DNA from: Chitinophaga filiformis
Lineage (GTDB): Bacteria; Bacteroidota; Bacteroidia; Chitinophagales; Chitinophagaceae
Length of the DNA: 64,000 bases
NCBI RefSeq assembly: GCF_021646545.1
Contig: NZ_JAKIRP010000020.1
Location: forward strand, 62,001-126,000
Reading direction: 5' to 3'
Under the pieces are notes generated by a model. The model was not told the origin of the DNA, made no database searches, and saw only the letters and a program-made list of their open reading frames with translations. Below are positions 8,575 to 17,422 of the stretch, piece after piece; within the stretch, counting starts at the first letter, position 1, and every line of letters starts with the position of its first letter. A program made the position numbers and the translations under genes.

Positions 8575-9174
8575 TCAGGCGGCCTTATATTCCTCGAGGT
8601 ACTGTTTCAGCTCATTAATCTGCCGGGTGTGGCGGCGGGCGACCAGCCAGATCATTGCGACCGTAAAAATGAGGGACAATGAAAACAGGCCAAGCATCTG
8701 CAGGGTAAATAATCCCTCCAGCCCTTTTCCGTAAAAGAAGCGGCCAACTGTCAGCAGTGCCACATAGAATACAATACAGAAAATGATCTCTATCCGGCGG
8801 CTTTTTTCAAGTACGTGTAACAGTTGCGTCATTCTTGTCTCCAGGAAGTCGCTTAAGGTAAGATGTAACACCGTTCGGAATTTCAGCCAGTAAAACGCGA
8901 TGAGCAGTACATAAAAAAACATGCATTTCGCGAAGCCATAAGCTGATCCCGGGTAGGCAAAGCCGTCAGATATAACAGAAAACACCAGAATCATCAGTAG
9001 CATGCTGCCCAGCATCATAGTGATAATCTTTTCATATTTCCTTTTCATCACTGATACGAGATCAGTTGTCTTATGTGACAGCAGCTGCTCAATCGCTGCG
9101 GGGGCTTTATGTTGCTGGCGGGCAAGTCTGTCATTTTCCTGCTGCCATTTATTTTTAAAATCATCCAGTTCCAT
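8575..9174 (-). CDS. Four-helix membrane protein downstream of an ECF sigma factor
   Basis: 199 residues of unknown function. A charged N-terminus (MELDDFKNKWQQEND) leads through a short coiled segment to four hydrophobic helices (about 52-70, 80-97, 127-147, 153-178) and a charged C-terminal helix (QINELKQYLEEYKA). The MELDDFKNKWQ opening is common in Bacteroidota membrane proteins encoded after ECF sigma genes and suggests, without proof, an anti-sigma-like or accessory role. The sigma gene lies 222 bases upstream on the same strand, with a duplicated sequence in the gap. Confidence 0.7.
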   Translation of the reverse strand: MELDDFKNKWQQENDRLARQQHKAPAAIEQLLSHKTTDLVSVMKRKYEKIITMMLGSMLLMILVFSVISDGFAYPGSAYGFAKCMFFYVLLIAFYWLKFRTVLHLTLSDFLETRMTQLLHVLEKSRRIEIIFCIVFYVALLTVGRFFYGKGLEGLFTLQMLGLFSLSLIFTVAMIWLVARRHTRQINELKQYLEEYKAA

Positions 9175-9396
9175 AATAATCAGAGTTGTAGTTGTTCTTA
9201 ATTGTTTTTAAATCATTCCGGTCCAACGACCAAAGGACTATTTCTCAACTGTTTGTCATTCCACCGCTTCCGACACTCAGGATATGACTGTTATTAGCCA
9301 TTTTTCCATAAGCGGTTTTCCAATAATCAGGACTTAACAGTGTTTAATCGTTTTTAAAGCACTCACTTCCAATGATGAGGGGCATAGCTGTTATAA
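9175..9396. repeat. Degenerate duplicated segment between sigma factor and membrane protein genes
   Basis: Two stretches align: 9174-9212 (AATAATCAG...TTAATTGTTTTTAAA) and 9322-9359 (AATAATCAG...TTTAATCGTTTTTAAA). A further ATAATCAGGGTTGTAG occurs at 9394-9409 beside the sigma stop codon and matches ATAATCAGAGTTGTAG at 9175-9190. These could be duplicated control sites for the membrane protein gene or remnants of a local duplication. Confidence 0.35.
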
Positions 9397-9879
9397 TCAG
9401 GGTTGTAGCATTTCCTTCAGTTTCTTCTTTATCCTGTTGATCTTCACACCTACATTAGAGATACTCAGCCCCAGTATTTCAGCTATCTCGCTGTAAGTTT
9501 TATCGTCGAGGTAAAGTAACAACAGGGATTTATCAAACTTATTCAGTCTGCTGATGGCCTGTTGCAATTCCGGGGCGTATTGCACATCGATTCGCTGTGG
9601 CGGCGGCTCTGCATAGTTGTCACTGTCAACGCCCAACGGACGAAAAACGGGCGTCGTCCGGCTTCTCCTGAAGCGGGTGATCGCTGTGTTCAGCGAGATG
9701 CGATACAACCATGTACTGACTTTGGACTGCCGGTTAAAGGCCGGCCACGCCTTCCAGAGTTGCAATACGATCTCCTGGAACAAGTCTTCGGCATCGGCAG
9801 GTGTTGTGCAATGCATGCGACAGACCTTCGCGATAATGCCCTGGTGTTCATTGATTGTTTGTAGAAATTCTTTTTCCAA
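9397..9879 (-). CDS. ECF-type RNA polymerase sigma factor
   Basis: Directs RNA polymerase to a dedicated promoter set, normally in answer to an envelope or stress signal. The 160 residues contain region 2 (about 10-75, with DAEDLFQEIVLQLWKAWPAF and STWLYRISLNTAI) and region 4 (about 103-155, with YSEIAEILGLSISNVGVKI as the helix-turn-helix). Length is normal for the family. The only plausible start is TTG at 9879: no in-frame ATG exists before region 2, and an upstream in-frame stop is 8 codons away. No FecR-type anti-sigma gene is adjacent; the next gene downstream is a small membrane protein. Confidence 0.92.
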   Translation of the reverse strand: MEKEFLQTINEHQGIIAKVCRMHCTTPADAEDLFQEIVLQLWKAWPAFNRQSKVSTWLYRISLNTAITRFRRSRTTPVFRPLGVDSDNYAEPPPQRIDVQYAPELQQAISRLNKFDKSLLLLYLDDKTYSEIAEILGLSISNVGVKINRIKKKLKEMLQP

Positions 9880-10251
9880 GGTGTGCGCTTTATATGATTA
9901 GTCGCTGCAACGCCCCAAAAATTACAGGCCTGCTGGATCTATTGTTGGGATAACTACTTTACGTATCCTGCTCAGTGACCTTATTCCACCGTGTGTCTGT
10001 GGCGAGTTCAAACAGATATCTGGCAGAGGTTCTTACGGAATACATGCCATTAAATATACGCAATGCGGGCATGATATTTTCCAGCCTCAGCCCCAGCAGG
10101 AGATGCTTGTCTCGCTGCTCCTCTACCAGGCATCCGGACCGGGATCGGGTACATTGCCGGTGATGCCGCTCCTTTTGTCAGTAAGCGCTCTGCCAATTCA
10201 CATGCATTTAGCAAATAACATTTGAATATCTTTGCGGGTGAAAATATACCT
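9880..10251. other. Intergenic region without recognised gene
   Basis: 372 bases between divergent genes. A 62-codon open frame (9975-10163, plus) has no recognisable similarity. Near the right end TATCTTTG (10227-10234) is a good Bacteroidota -7 box for the gene starting at 10252. Confidence 0.4.
10227..10234 (+). promoter_or_regulatory. -7 promoter element TATCTTTG
   Basis: Exact match to TAnnTTTG, about 18 bases before the ATG at 10252; the -33 element is poor. Its position argues against the TTG at 10222 as a start and for the ATG at 10252. Confidence 0.45.
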
Positions 10252-11181
10252 ATGAAACAATTTTTACTATCTATGCTGCTGCTGACAGCTACCCCAGCTG
10301 CGGCACAATTAAGCGGCAATGTTGAATATAACCTCTGGAGAGTGCAGCAAGGCGATACCCTTACCATATTTTCCGATAAGGCATATATCAGGCAGTCCCC
10401 TTCGCCACAGGCGCCGATTGTAGATTCACTTATTACCGGCAGTTCGGTCATAGCGGCTAAACTGACTGAAACCGAACTGACACTAAGAGGTATGACAACT
10501 CCGTGGTGGCAGGTACGTTATAAAGCAGGCGGTAAACAGAAAGAAGGATATCTCTGGCTGGGACTGACTGCGCTGGGCCAATATACAAAAGATAGTGTAC
10601 AGCTGTTATACGGTATCGAAAAAGTGATCCCCGGGGCTAGCAAAGAAGATGATCCTAAATATGTTGTGGTGCTGAAGGCACTCAATACTTCCCTCCATTC
10701 GACTGATAAGAAAGAGACTGCCCATAACGTATCAAATAAGAAAGAAACATCCCATCATTCAGCGGATAAAAAAGAAACATCCCATCATTTACTGGATAAG
10801 AAAGAGCTGACCGTTCCCGGCGGACAATTCGCTATTTCCACGGAAGGAAAACTGCTGGGGAATATGGGACTTGATAAGTTAACTGCGATCCTGCGTTTGT
10901 GTTTTAGTGGTGAAGCCTGTGGCATACCTACGGACTATTACTACTACGGCTGGACCGGCAACAAGTTCCTGGTGCTACCTCAGAAGTCGAATGTTTTTGA
11001 TGCGGGCGCTATCAGCCATGATGAGGTGTTGTTGTTCCCTAAAGAACCCGGCGGCCAGGCAGGAAAGATCATTAAAGTGATTAAGGATGAGGAGTTTGGC
11101 GAAGATGGTGAAAAAGTGGTAAAGAGTACGACTAACCGTGAAGTGTTCATATGGGATGGAGCTAAGGCGATAAAGAAATAG
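10252..11181 (+). CDS. Exported SH3-like domain protein with a 10-residue repeat
   Basis: Hypothetical secreted protein of 309 residues. The ATG at 10252 gives a clean signal peptide (MKQFLLSMLLLTATPAAAQ). Residues about 30-110 (GDTLTIFSDKAYIRQSPSPQAP...WWQVRYKAGG...GYLWLG) look like a bacterial SH3 domain, which commonly binds cell-wall or protein ligands. Residues 151-190 hold four tandem 10-residue units of the form xDKKETSHHx (a 30-base DNA repeat at 10702-10809), probably a charged flexible linker. The C-terminal 120 residues are of unknown type. A second exported protein gene follows 81 bases downstream. Confidence 0.75.
   Translation: MKQFLLSMLLLTATPAAAQLSGNVEYNLWRVQQGDTLTIFSDKAYIRQSPSPQAPIVDSLITGSSVIAAKLTETELTLRGMTTPWWQVRYKAGGKQKEGYLWLGLTALGQYTKDSVQLLYGIEKVIPGASKEDDPKYVVVLKALNTSLHSTDKKETAHNVSNKKETSHHSADKKETSHHLLDKKELTVPGGQFAISTEGKLLGNMGLDKLTAILRLCFSGEACGIPTDYYYYGWTGNKFLVLPQKSNVFDAGAISHDEVLLFPKEPGGQAGKIIKVIKDEEFGEDGEKVVKSTTNREVFIWDGAKAIKK
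10702..10809 (+). repeat. 30-base in-frame tandem repeat within an exported protein gene
   Basis: Four units encoding TDKKETAHNV, SNKKETSHHS, ADKKETSHHL and LDKKELTVPG. The middle two are almost identical in DNA (AAAGAAACATCCCATCAT in both), so copy number could change by slippage. Confidence 0.75.
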
Positions 11182-11262
11182 TGGTCCGTCACGGTGGGCC
11201 TGGTTCATTTTTGATGATAGGTAATGTTACATTGGAGGTAATTCGTAAATTCCGGTAAAAAA

Positions 11263-11724
11263 ATGCGACTTATTTCCTGTCTGACCCTTTTTCTTGTTCT
11301 CCCTCTTTTCTTTGGGACCGCCAATGCCCAGACTGCTACCGATTCTGTGAAGGCAGCGGTTAACAATCTCTTTACCGCCATGCGCCATGCAGACAGCGCG
11401 GCATTGATAAAGTGTTTTGCTCCAGGCGGCACGCTACAGACTGTCGTGAAAGACAAGCAAGGCGTCGTGAGCGTCCGTACAGAACCTATCAGCGGCTTTG
11501 CTTCCAGCATCGGGCAGTTGCCAAAAGATGCGGCGGATGAGCGTATTACCTTTGACGTTGTAAAAGTAGACGGAGACCTGGCCATTGCCTGGACGCCTTA
11601 TCAGTTTTATTTCCAGCAGCAGTTATTACATTGTGGTGTGAACTCATTTCAGCTGGTCAGGTTGGCTGAAGGATGGAAGATCCAGTATATCATTGACACC
11701 CGACGGAAGAACGGCTGCCAATGA
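11263..11724 (+). CDS. Exported NTF2/SnoaL-like protein
   Basis: 153 residues with a signal peptide (1-22, ending GTANAQ) followed by an NTF2-like fold typical of DUF4440/SnoaL-like proteins: the helix DSVKAAVNNLFTAMRHADSA, then GTLQTVV, VDGDLAIAWTPYQFY, FQLVRLAEGWKIQYIIDTRR. Such exported versions often bind a small ligand or serve as inactive scaffolds; the ligand here is unknown. It follows the SH3-like gene on the same strand with an 81-base gap and may be co-transcribed. Confidence 0.8.
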   Translation: MRLISCLTLFLVLPLFFGTANAQTATDSVKAAVNNLFTAMRHADSAALIKCFAPGGTLQTVVKDKQGVVSVRTEPISGFASSIGQLPKDAADERITFDVVKVDGDLAIAWTPYQFYFQQQLLHCGVNSFQLVRLAEGWKIQYIIDTRRKNGCQ

Positions 11725-11728
11725 TGTG

Positions 11729-11875
11729 AGTGATGTTAAATGCGATCTTTACTTTGGGAGGGACAGAATAACGGTCAGTCAAAGTGATGTAGATCGGCAA
11801 TTGCTACGAGCTGTAAATTACGCTGATATAACCAGGTCATTCGCAGTACGAGGCGATGGGCAGCTTCAGCGATAA
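11729..11875 (+). pseudogene. Possible decayed remnant of a DUF3574-like gene
   Basis: An open stretch following the NTF2-like gene encodes DVKCDLYFGRDRITVSQSD, then an ITRSF...GDGQL pattern and a stop at 11873-11875. The order LYFG, VS, IT.F, GQ resembles the short DUF3574 family. No start codon or N-terminus is present and the spacing is imperfect, so this is a weak call. Confidence 0.25.
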
Positions 11876-11882
11876 GATTTAC

Positions 11883-13028
11883 TTATTCGGCCCTTCCAAG
11901 CTGATACCATGGTATATTGAGTGCTCCATGATGATAGTAGATGCCGATCTTAGCATCTATTTCAACTTCGTTATATAGCTTGCGACTGACTGATTTCCTT
12001 TCACTTTCCGGTTGGTGTGCCCATGGCTCTAAGGTCAGATAGTAGCTGGTGTTCTTCCCCTTACTGATATGTTTATCCGTTACCGTGCTTTCATAATATT
12101 CATACCCTCCTTTGTCCAGAATGGCGTTGGTAGTCACCACGAAGCCATAGCCATTGCCCAAAAAGATCAGCACCATAATAGCTGCAGTTGCCATATATGC
12201 TTTCCGTTTTTTGTCCAGATACTGGCTGCAAAGCCATAACATTACAGTTAATGCTACTGCAATACCAATGGCCAGCAGCCATACTTTGCTGTAATTGATA
12301 ATATAAATAGGCCTGGTCTGCAATACCTGAACAATCACTACGAATAATGGTATCATGAACATAGTCGGTAATGGGCTTTCCTTACTGCTATCCAGCTGTA
12401 CCAGTCCCTTATGCCTGAGCAGCAACAGCAAGGACAATGGTACGCAACAAAACAGCGCCAGGCAATACCAGCCGACATACAGGAAGCAAAGTACGCAAAG
12501 TACTACTGTAACACCAGTAAGCGCATATGTTTCTGTTTTCGCCTGCTTTAACAGCTTGCGAGCATCCTGGTCCCCTGTATGCCGCATAGCCTTATCAACC
12601 ACCGCCTGCGCCTCTTCCACATTCAGGTTAAGGTAACGTGCGGCCAGCATATACTCCAGGCGTTCTATGCCCCTGAGCTGATTCGAAGCCGATATTCTTT
12701 TGCCTTTCCCCTCATAAGGAATGATGCGCAGGTAGTTTCTCTCTACCGTGTATCCTCTCACGTCGTTAAGCAGAATTTCCCTGTTAACGAGCAGGGACAC
12801 CTTCCTGATACTGTAATTGTCAAAAATCACCTTTTCATTCATCTGCAGCAAGCCCCACACGATAAAAAATATAGCAACGAGTGAAACTGGCAAAAGAAAG
12901 ACAGTACCTCCTTTAACAGAAGGCTCAATAAAACAAAGGATTGCCAGGAAGCCGAACACTATCAAAAGGAATCCCAGAAAAATATAACCCGCGATTTTCC
13001 ATCCACGGGATAACTCAAAAACTTCCAT
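11883..13028 (-). CDS. Multi-pass membrane protein with a PH-like domain
   Basis: 381 residues, function unknown. Two N-terminal helices (about 12-32 and 40-62) are followed by a soluble segment (EKVIFDNYSIRKVSLLVNRE...LNDVRGYTVERNYLRIIPYEG) resembling bacterial PH domains found between membrane helices. Then come two pairs of helices (about 168-208 and 220-300) and a C-terminal soluble part with a short beta-rich stretch (YYESTVTDKHISKGKNTSYYLTL). It is 110 bases downstream of the Hsp70 gene on the same strand; whether it belongs to that operon is unclear. Confidence 0.65.
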   Translation of the reverse strand: MEVFELSRGWKIAGYIFLGFLLIVFGFLAILCFIEPSVKGGTVFLLPVSLVAIFFIVWGLLQMNEKVIFDNYSIRKVSLLVNREILLNDVRGYTVERNYLRIIPYEGKGKRISASNQLRGIERLEYMLAARYLNLNVEEAQAVVDKAMRHTGDQDARKLLKQAKTETYALTGVTVVLCVLCFLYVGWYCLALFCCVPLSLLLLLRHKGLVQLDSSKESPLPTMFMIPLFVVIVQVLQTRPIYIINYSKVWLLAIGIAVALTVMLWLCSQYLDKKRKAYMATAAIMVLIFLGNGYGFVVTTNAILDKGGYEYYESTVTDKHISKGKNTSYYLTLEPWAHQPESERKSVSRKLYNEVEIDAKIGIYYHHGALNIPWYQLGRAE

Positions 13029-13138
13029 AAGTAAGAGTCTGTCTATTTGTTATCAGGGCGCACCCAGGTTCGCATTTCTGCAAAACTTTCCAGGATATGC
13101 CGATAATTCTTGTTACAACGCAATCTATATAGTTTCTC

Positions 13139-15622
13139 TTAAAACCCAACCTTCCTGATCACCTCCTGCGACGCTTCTTTCGGCACTGCCGCAATCAGCT
13201 CATGATTCACCTGCGTCAGTTTAGCCCAGTCTTTTGTCTGAATAGATAAACGACCGTTCACTTCCAGGTCCTTAACCAGTGCATCATCACTGACAGCCCG
13301 CCGTTTGGAGACCAGCTCCTTAAAAGTATTCACCAGGAACTCCGGTTCCCGCCATAACATGACCAGCAACAGGGAGCGGAGCGCTTCCGACTTCTCCATC
13401 GTTCTCGTTGGACCGGGCGATGCCAGGAATAGCTCTTCATCTTTAATGATATCATAGAAATGCTGCTGGTCCTGATCCTTACCCGTAGCTGTCAGCTGCT
13501 GATGACAGGCTGTTTTAACTTTAAAGTAATAAGCGCGCACTTCGTTTAAGCGCTTCTCTTTAGTAGCCAGGTCCATGGCCTGGGCCAGTTTCCTCTTTTT
13601 GTCTTCCAGCTGATATCGTTTGTCGGTCACATCATCATCTGCCAACACGCGGGCCTCTTCTTTAATGTTGTCCATGTCTCTTTTGAGGTCAGCCAACTGC
13701 TTGCTGACTGTATAATTCTCCTGCCTGTTTGTTTCGAATATTTCGTTTTCCAGTTTACCAGCCAGGATGCCGATATCCATTTTCAACACATCTACCGGTG
13801 TATGCCTTTCCTGTGGCGTGAAGGTCTCTTTGAACTCCTGGTCGGCCATTTGCAGGTAGGCAGTAACGGTCAGATCCCGCGATTCTGAAATGTTAAAGGT
13901 CAGTTCAATGTCTGAGCCTTTCAGCACTTCCCTTTGCAGTTTATCGCCTGCTATTTCAAGATAGCCAAGGCTTTTATTGGCTTCAGGCAGTGCATAATGC
14001 GGTCCTTCCAGCACATTGATCCTGATACATTCTCCATTGGTGGCCGAGATGGTTTTATTCAGCACACGCGTCATGCCTTTGCGGGAAGGCAGCACGTTAT
14101 TCTTCTGAAATACCGGCAGGAGCTTCGTTTCGCCGGGATGATCATCATCGTCTATTTCCAGGCAGATATCTTCCGGAATAGGTTGTCCGCTGATGCCGTA
14201 ACCACTGTCAATACCAATGATGCCAGTGCCGGTATCAATGATCTTATTCTCCTGATCGTAGATGGTGAGCCTGAAAAAGTTATAGACGTTCTGTACCAGG
14301 GGCAGGTATTCACTGATACGCTCAGAAAGCTTTTTAACGCCGGTATCAAAACCGCCGTCTTCACGTGTGATCCTGTAAGAGAGTTGGGAAGTATCGCCGG
14401 CTACTTTCGCCAGGAACAGTTCTTCTTTCTCGCGGGACGTTTTAGGATAAGTCACCTTGATGGCAACGGGACTATTGAAGGCAGCTGCATCAGCTCCTGA
14501 CAGCAGATTCGGTTTACCCGAAGCATAATATGCGGCGCCGGTAGCTACCGCGGTGATAGGGTCTATTTCACAATTCACGGCTATCTGCAGCACTTCTTCC
14601 ACCCGCTGACGTACATAAGGTATGAAGGTAGAGCCTCCTACCATCAACACGAACTGAAGGTCTTTTGCAGCGAGCCGGTTCCGGGTGATGATCTGCTGTA
14701 CCATACGGATCGTATCATCCACATAAGCGTTGATCAGTTCATTGAAAGCAGCACGGGTGATGGTATATTCAAAGTCTACTGCTGTATTGTTCTCGTCTGT
14801 CAGTCCGTCAATAACTATCACAGTGCTGGTTTTCGAAGACAATACGATCTTTGCCTCTTCTGCCTGTTGCAGCAGCACAAAGTAGTTCGCATTATATTTT
14901 CCCTTCGCGCTCTTCATTTCCTGTTCAAGCTCCCGGAACTGATAACGTGCTGCAATAGCAGGGATCAGTAATTTTTCTACAATAAGATTGTCAAAGTCGG
15001 TGCCTCCCAGGAAGTTATCGCCTTCGTGATCCATGACCTTCATCTCCCCTTCCTTCACACGGATCAAGGCCACATCGAACGTACCGCCGCCAAGATCGTA
15101 TACCAGCCACTGACCATCCGGAAGGTCGGTATCCTTTTTCATATTTGCATAGGCAAGACTGGCTGCAATTGGTTCCTGCAGCAACAGCACCTGCCGGAAG
15201 CCGGCCAGCGAAGCCGCCTCTTTGGTGGCATTGGCCTGTATGGTATCGAAAGACGCAGGTATTGTAATAACACCTGCCTCGGGATATTCCCACTGAGGCA
15301 GGAATGTACGCAGTTCCTTCAGGATAATGGCGGATAATTCAATGGGCGTTTTAGCACTCCCGATGCTTTTAATATCGTAACGCTCTGAAGTGCCCATTTT
15401 CCGTTTAAAGCGGCCTATCACGCTTTGCGGGTCTTTCTCCAGCCATTCTTTCGCTTTCCTGCCGGCGATGATCCTGTTGTCGTGAAAAGCTACAACTGAG
15501 GGCAGCGTATAGCTACCCGGATCAGCGGGGTTATGAAACAACTGCACTTTACCATCGGTAAATTTTGCAATGGCGGAATTGGTCGTTCCAAGGTCTATAC
15601 CGAAATTGATCATTTGCTCCAT
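13139..15622 (-). CDS. Divergent Hsp70 (DnaK-like) chaperone
   Basis: 827 residues, against about 640 for DnaK. The N-terminal ATPase domain is well kept: GIDLGTTNSA (8-17, phosphate 1), YDLGGGTFDVALI (phosphate 2), VLMVGGSTFIPYVRQRV (adenosine). The substrate-binding part (about 380-590) is poorly conserved and is followed by about 230 residues of charged helical sequence with no EEVD-type tail. This points to an Hsp70 with a dedicated client rather than the housekeeping DnaK. The ATG at 15622 shares one base with the stop of the GrpE-like gene (TAATG), so translation is coupled. Part of a locus with a GrpE-like protein and a tail-anchored protein. Confidence 0.88.
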   Translation of the reverse strand: MEQMINFGIDLGTTNSAIAKFTDGKVQLFHNPADPGSYTLPSVVAFHDNRIIAGRKAKEWLEKDPQSVIGRFKRKMGTSERYDIKSIGSAKTPIELSAIILKELRTFLPQWEYPEAGVITIPASFDTIQANATKEAASLAGFRQVLLLQEPIAASLAYANMKKDTDLPDGQWLVYDLGGGTFDVALIRVKEGEMKVMDHEGDNFLGGTDFDNLIVEKLLIPAIAARYQFRELEQEMKSAKGKYNANYFVLLQQAEEAKIVLSSKTSTVIVIDGLTDENNTAVDFEYTITRAAFNELINAYVDDTIRMVQQIITRNRLAAKDLQFVLMVGGSTFIPYVRQRVEEVLQIAVNCEIDPITAVATGAAYYASGKPNLLSGADAAAFNSPVAIKVTYPKTSREKEELFLAKVAGDTSQLSYRITREDGGFDTGVKKLSERISEYLPLVQNVYNFFRLTIYDQENKIIDTGTGIIGIDSGYGISGQPIPEDICLEIDDDDHPGETKLLPVFQKNNVLPSRKGMTRVLNKTISATNGECIRINVLEGPHYALPEANKSLGYLEIAGDKLQREVLKGSDIELTFNISESRDLTVTAYLQMADQEFKETFTPQERHTPVDVLKMDIGILAGKLENEIFETNRQENYTVSKQLADLKRDMDNIKEEARVLADDDVTDKRYQLEDKKRKLAQAMDLATKEKRLNEVRAYYFKVKTACHQQLTATGKDQDQQHFYDIIKDEELFLASPGPTRTMEKSEALRSLLLVMLWREPEFLVNTFKELVSKRRAVSDDALVKDLEVNGRLSIQTKDWAKLTQVNHELIAAVPKEASQEVIRKVGF

Positions 15623-15993
15623 TACTGATTGTTTTTAGCTTTTACTACCACCACTGCCTTTTGTACGATGAAACTGGCGGTTCCGCTCTGCAGGCGGATG
15701 ATGGGTTTTATAACTTCCGTGATCTGTAAGTTGTCCGTGCTTTCACCCGCTATACTGGCTTCACAGTCTGTACGGGTAATGTTATAATCTTCCCCGATAG
15801 GGTTATGATAAACAAATCCCGTTGTATCGTTACTGCCTTGTATGCCCAGTCCCTGTTCCATGACCTCTTTCAGCTTGTTCACGTTTCGCTGGATGGAATT
15901 AGGTTCCTGCAACACAGACAACTTCTTCTCTATCTCAAACACCTGGTTCAGGATGTCCAGGTAGGCCTTCGTAACTTTTATAGGGTCGGTCAT
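15622..15993 (-). CDS. GrpE-like nucleotide exchange factor
   Basis: 123 residues. A helical N-terminal half (LDILNQVFEIEKKLSVLQ...VNKLKEVMEQGLGIQ) is followed by a beta-rich end, with HNPIGEDYNITRTDCEASI, then ITEVIKPIIRL and IVQKAVVVV. That pattern parallels the GrpE head, where a hydrophobic core element is followed by I.EV...GY.L....LRPA.V.V. It is shorter than normal GrpE (about 190). Direct coupling to the Hsp70 gene supports the role of releasing ADP from that Hsp70. The assignment rests on pattern and context, not on a database search. Confidence 0.6.
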   Translation of the reverse strand: MTDPIKVTKAYLDILNQVFEIEKKLSVLQEPNSIQRNVNKLKEVMEQGLGIQGSNDTTGFVYHNPIGEDYNITRTDCEASIAGESTDNLQITEVIKPIIRLQSGTASFIVQKAVVVVKAKNNQ

Positions 15994-16045
15994 TGGTTTA
16001 ATAATTTGTGAGAAGTATATGGATACTATGCCGGAAACGTAGCGG

Positions 16046-17317
16046 CTAGGAACAGGCTTTGATCAATATGAGGAATACGATGATACCCAATACGATGTAC
16101 CCTATTTCACTTGATTTTGCCGTGTTGTCAGCATTGTGACCACCGACAACTGGCGGCCTGTCCTGACTGAAGATCTGAAACTTTGCATTTGACAACAGCT
16201 CCAGTGTTTCCGCCTCCAGGCCCTGGATGCGTTCCGCCATCTCGATATAACTTATAGCGGCTTCCTTATTGCCGTGATGCTTCCAGATATTCCCTCCTAA
16301 TGCACTCAGTTTTATAGCCAGACGATACTTGATAGACTTATACTTCCCGTCCAATGCACTGATAGCTGCTATGTCGATGTGTTTGTCCACCCATATTTTC
16401 ACTCCTCCCACATGTGTCTGCGGATTGGCTGATGCATCAACGATCTGGGTCAATAACCTGATCAGCTCCAGGTATTGGTTCACAATGGGATCTTCGCCTT
16501 TCTCCGCTTTCATCTCCTGTTCAATATTCAACAGCACTTCATAATCTTTCACGATCGTTTCTTTCGCCACCCCATCGATCTTCAGCAACAGTATATCCTG
16601 ATGCAATTGTTTGGCAACAGCCAGATTGGCTCTCGTATTATTGATCTCTACGGAAAGGTTCCGCAAGGCAACCGCCATCCTGTTCCGGACCTCCTGAAAA
16701 TAAGAGGGTAGCGTGTTCAGGCGCTCTTTGTCCATCAATATTGTAGCATGTGCTACGACAGCGTTTATATCTATTTCCTTCGTTGTATCCTTCACTTCAT
16801 CCGTAAGAGCCACGACATCTTCTACCTGCCTGACCAGGGCATTCCACAGGGTCTTGCAGGATGCTTCCGTATCATCCGGAGTGATAACCGGATCAATTGC
16901 GGTCAGCTGGCCCAATGAGCCATCATTCCGCTGCCAGGCTTTCCATAATGTACTATCATAAGCCGAAGCGAAATAAGGGCTTATAAAACGCACAAATTCA
17001 GGCAGTTTGTAAATGCTCTCATGCCGGAAGGCGGTAAAGAAGCTTTCATCCCCCTTGAGGAGGAATTTGCTCAGCGCTGCATGGTTGGCGATGAAATGAT
17101 AAAACTCCAGCTTATCGCGCTGCTCCAGCTCGTCGATCGCACGTTCGCAGTCAGTACGGGTCAGTTGTTGTCCGTGATAATCGAAAAAGCCATCGTCAGA
17201 GAGGTCTATCTCAGCCAGAACGGCCTTTTTAGCTCGTTTGATAACGGTGTCGTCAATGGTGGTAAGGTCAGTGGCAGCCAGGTTAAGGATCTCGACTGGA
17301 TTAATAAATTGCGTCAT
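16046..17317 (-). CDS. Tail-anchored protein of the Hsp70 locus with a possible J-like N-terminus
   Basis: 423 residues with no signal peptide and one C-terminal hydrophobic helix (about 402-420, IGYIVLGIIVFLILIKA), so a cytoplasmic protein anchored in the membrane by its tail. The N-terminal 80 residues (NPVEILNLA...IDDTVIKRAKKAVLAEIDLSDDG...RTDCERAIDEL) resemble the layout of J-domains (NPxxxLGL, basic helix, later helices) but lack the HPD motif. RTDCE also occurs in the adjacent GrpE-like protein. The middle (about 150-390) is helical and TPR/SEL1-like in texture. I infer a membrane-bound partner that recruits the Hsp70; the J-domain idea is tentative. Confidence 0.55.
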   Translation of the reverse strand: MTQFINPVEILNLAATDLTTIDDTVIKRAKKAVLAEIDLSDDGFFDYHGQQLTRTDCERAIDELEQRDKLEFYHFIANHAALSKFLLKGDESFFTAFRHESIYKLPEFVRFISPYFASAYDSTLWKAWQRNDGSLGQLTAIDPVITPDDTEASCKTLWNALVRQVEDVVALTDEVKDTTKEIDINAVVAHATILMDKERLNTLPSYFQEVRNRMAVALRNLSVEINNTRANLAVAKQLHQDILLLKIDGVAKETIVKDYEVLLNIEQEMKAEKGEDPIVNQYLELIRLLTQIVDASANPQTHVGGVKIWVDKHIDIAAISALDGKYKSIKYRLAIKLSALGGNIWKHHGNKEAAISYIEMAERIQGLEAETLELLSNAKFQIFSQDRPPVVGGHNADNTAKSSEIGYIVLGIIVFLILIKACS

Positions 17318-17422
17318 AGTGTATTGTCCGGTAAGGGGGATACAGGGATTATATAAAGTATAAAAATATTAATATATTCGATATTCAACGGGAATAATTT
17401 GTGCCCGTAGGGTTAACACACT

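Noticed and set aside
9975..10163. 62-codon plus-strand frame in the intergenic gap
   Set aside because: Part of it (NRYLAEVLTEYMPLNIRNAG) reads like protein, but there is no recognised family, start signal or conservation evidence.
10050..10451. 133-codon minus-strand frame over the start of the SH3-like gene
   Set aside because: Overlaps a gene with a good signal peptide and a promoter box; composition is not protein-like.
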